A stretch of 7,285 bases of DNA from Actinomycetota bacterium (GTDB lineage Bacteria; Actinomycetota; Actinomycetes; S36-B12; UBA5976): NCBI GenBank assembly GCA_947447095.1, contig CANFIL010000062.1:1-7285 (forward strand), in the 5' to 3' direction. Positions 5,746 through 7,285 of the stretch are shown here, piece by piece; the first letter of the stretch is position 1; each line of letters begins with the position of its first letter. The position numbers and the translations under genes are program-made. Below the pieces are notes generated by a model that searched no databases, was not told the origin of the DNA, and worked only from the letters and a program-made list of their open reading frames with translations.

Positions 5746-6699
5746 ATGGCGGTTATGCGGGCAAGGCGTACGACACTTGCAGTGCCAGGCAGTAATCTCC
5801 GTATGCTCGAAAAGGCTCGAGGCCTTGCCACCGACGCCCTTTTCTTGGATCTGGAAGATTCCGTTTCGCCCCTAGTCAAAGAGCAAGCTCGCGCCAATGT
5901 CATTGCGGCTCTATGTGAAGGTGGCTTCGGCGATCGCGTGGTGTCCGTCCGTATCAATGCCATGGATACGCAATGGTCAGCAGACGATCTCACGCAAGTT
6001 ATTGAACAGGCTGGCGACAAAGTGGATTGCATCCTGGTTCCCAAGATGCAAACTGCCGCCCAATTGCAACAAGTTGACGAGCGCATCGCGCAACTGGAGG
6101 CAGCTCGTGGTCTTGCCATTGGTTCGATTGGTATCGAAGCTCAGATTGAAGATGCACTCGGGTTGGTCAATGTCGAACACATTGCCAGTGCGAGCGAACG
6201 ACTCGAGTCACTCGTCTTTGGTCCCGCAGATTTCATGGCAAGCATCAACATGAAGTCGCTCGTTGTCGGACAACAGCCTGCTGGTTACACCGAGGGCGAT
6301 GCGTATCACTATCCATTGATGCGCATGTTGGTTGCAGGTCGTGCGTTCGGTAAGCAAGTAATCGATGGACCATATCTTGGAATCAAAGATCTCGAGGGTT
6401 TACGAGTGGCAGCGCAACGTTCGGCGGCTCTAGGTTTCGATGGCAAATGGGTTTTGCATCCTGATCAGATTGACATCGTGAACGAAATTTTTTCGCCAGA
6501 GCAATCTGACTTTGATCATGCAGAACTGATTTTGGATGCCTACGAGTTTCACACCTCGTCGACTGGCGGTGCTCGTGGCGCGGTCATGCTTGGCGACGAA
6601 ATGATTGATGAAGCATCACGCAAAATGGCATTGGTTATTTCTTCGAAGGGTCGTGCTGCTGGAATGGTTCGCACCACGTCTTTTGATCCGGAGCACTAG
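5746..6699 (+). CDS. HpcH/HpaI-CitE family CoA ester lyase (malyl-CoA lyase-like)
   Basis: A 317-residue TIM-barrel lyase of the CitE / L-malyl-CoA lyase group, which cleaves or condenses acyl-CoA thioesters (for malyl-CoA lyases: malyl-CoA to acetyl-CoA plus glyoxylate) using Mg2+. Visible motifs in order: the RRTTLAVPGSN opening (7-17), LFLDLEDSV (32-40), RIN (69-71), GIEAQIED (129-136, with the metal ligand Glu131), FGPADF (158-163, with the metal ligand Asp162), IDGPY (206-210) and the C-terminal GKWVLHPDQI block (233-242). The tail MLGDEMIDEASRKMALVI is typical of the actinobacterial malyl-CoA lyase-like subgroup. The ATG has a good ribosome site (GGGAG, 7 nt). The substrate cannot be told from sequence: malyl-CoA, beta-methylmalyl-CoA and citramalyl-CoA are all possible. 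Its stop codon is followed directly by the start of an acyltransferase gene. Confidence 0.9.
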   Translation: MAVMRARRTTLAVPGSNLRMLEKARGLATDALFLDLEDSVSPLVKEQARANVIAALCEGGFGDRVVSVRINAMDTQWSADDLTQVIEQAGDKVDCILVPKMQTAAQLQQVDERIAQLEAARGLAIGSIGIEAQIEDALGLVNVEHIASASERLESLVFGPADFMASINMKSLVVGQQPAGYTEGDAYHYPLMRMLVAGRAFGKQVIDGPYLGIKDLEGLRVAAQRSAALGFDGKWVLHPDQIDIVNEIFSPEQSDFDHAELILDAYEFHTSSTGGARGAVMLGDEMIDEASRKMALVISSKGRAAGMVRTTSFDPEH

Positions 6700-7285
6700 A
6701 TGGTAGGTCCCGGCACTTTTCTCGGCAGACTCGTTAAGCGAGTGTGCCGCGTTTCGGTGTACGGTCGCTCGCACCTTGACGTTCTGGATCGACCTGGTCC
6801 GGCAATCATTGTCGTGAATCACACGACTGTCGTAGACGTCATTGTTGTTGTTGGCACGTTGCACAACATGGGGTTCACGTGCGATGGTCCCTGTGAAGAG
6901 GAGTGCACACATCGTCGACACATTCGACCTATTGGCACTTCAGACATCTGGGATTTTCCAGTCGCTCGTCAAGTGTGTACCGGAAGCAGCATCATTCCTG
7001 TCGATCAGTTTGATGGACGTGCTGCTTACCGCGCGGCTTTAGAAGCACTGAAAGCCGGCGAATGCGTACTGATTTATCCTGAGGGCGATGTGCAAATTAA
7101 TGAAGAGGCCTCGCCTCGCCCGTGGCGACCTGGCGCGGCTGGACTTGCCAAGTCAGGAAATGTAACTGTTATTCCCATTGCGCATCACGACAGCCGCAAA
7201 CTGGGAAGTGGTTCGGTAGGCAAGAGCATCGTGCAAGGACTCGCTGGTGTTTTCCGGGTTCCTGTTATTCGCATGCGAATCGGTA
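6700..7285 (+). CDS. PlsC-like lysophospholipid/1-acylglycerol-3-phosphate acyltransferase, partial at 3' end
   Basis: An open frame of 195 codons running off the window; the C-terminus is missing. Family evidence: VVNHTTVVD (38-46), which contains the catalytic HX4D motif (His41, Asp46); SSIIPVDQ (96-103), matching the usual IPVDR block; YPEGDV (126-131), matching the FPEGT block; and RPGAAGLA (143-150) followed by VTVIPI (155-160). PlsC enzymes transfer a fatty acyl group to lysophosphatidic acid or related lipids at the inner membrane. Oddities: the PEGT Thr is replaced by Asp130, the usual Arg after IPVD is Gln, and residues 61-74 form a Cys/His-rich patch (C61, C65, C69, H71, H74). The ATG directly follows the lyase TAG with no gap, and GGAG (6690-6693) inside the lyase gene sits 6 nt upstream, so translation is probably coupled. 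Substrate uncertain. Confidence 0.82.
   Translation, partial: MVGPGTFLGRLVKRVCRVSVYGRSHLDVLDRPGPAIIVVNHTTVVDVIVVVGTLHNMGFTCDGPCEEECTHRRHIRPIGTSDIWDFPVARQVCTGSSIIPVDQFDGRAAYRAALEALKAGECVLIYPEGDVQINEEASPRPWRPGAAGLAKSGNVTVIPIAHHDSRKLGSGSVGKSIVQGLAGVFRVPVIRMRIG

Noticed and set aside
6616..6921. Open frame of 101 codons on the minus strand across the lyase-acyltransferase junction
   Set aside because: It overlaps conserved regions of both plus-strand genes and has no recognisable domain.

Overview
The window looks like chromosomal core DNA of an actinobacterium with moderate GC (roughly 50-53% by eye, well below Streptomyces or Mycobacterium). The main evidence is gene order. An O-methyltransferase diverges from htrA-tatB, which converges on an mgtE-like / DUF1003 / mrp operon, and a DUF3117 gene lies nearby. 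As I recall it, this is the order of the Mycobacterium tuberculosis Rv1211-Rv1232c neighbourhood, with genes missing. The moderate GC and tight packing suggest a small-genome aquatic lineage (Nanopelagicales-like or a Luna-type Microbacteriaceae), but I cannot place it further. No mobile element, CRISPR array, rRNA or tRNA is visible.

Layout. (1) 33-215, plus: a 60-residue DUF3117 protein, followed by a strong hairpin terminator (228-270). (2) 279-932, minus: an O-methyltransferase-like protein of the Rv1220c type, probably read from a leaderless promoter. (3) 1056-2747, plus: htrA (membrane-anchored trypsin-like PDZ protease) and tatB (twin-arginine translocase subunit), 21 nt apart and probably one transcript. 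(4) 2748-5671, minus: an operon transcribed in the order MgtE-like regulatory protein, DUF1003 membrane protein, mrp/apbC (Fe-S cluster carrier P-loop ATPase), with gaps of 2 and 17 nt. Its last stop codon abuts the tatB stop codon. (5) 5746-7285, plus: a CitE/malyl-CoA-lyase-type CoA ester lyase, followed with no gap by a PlsC-like acyltransferase that runs off the window.

How the genes work together. htrA and tatB both serve the cell envelope (extracytoplasmic protein quality control and export of folded proteins). The minus-strand operon joins a putative Mg2+/nucleotide-sensing soluble protein, a small two-helix membrane protein and an Fe-S carrier; the physiological link is unknown although the cluster appears conserved in actinobacteria. 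The lyase-acyltransferase pair is tightly coupled in translation, but its shared role is unclear.

I do not see a clearly new system. The points most worth a second look are: the apparent absence of the sigE/anti-sigma pair normally found between the methyltransferase and htrA; the loss of the usual acidic metal-binding motif in the methyltransferase; the channel-less MgtE-like protein with its DUF1003 partner; and an unusual Cys/His-rich insert plus altered motif in the PlsC-like protein. No stretch longer than 300 bases lacks a gene.
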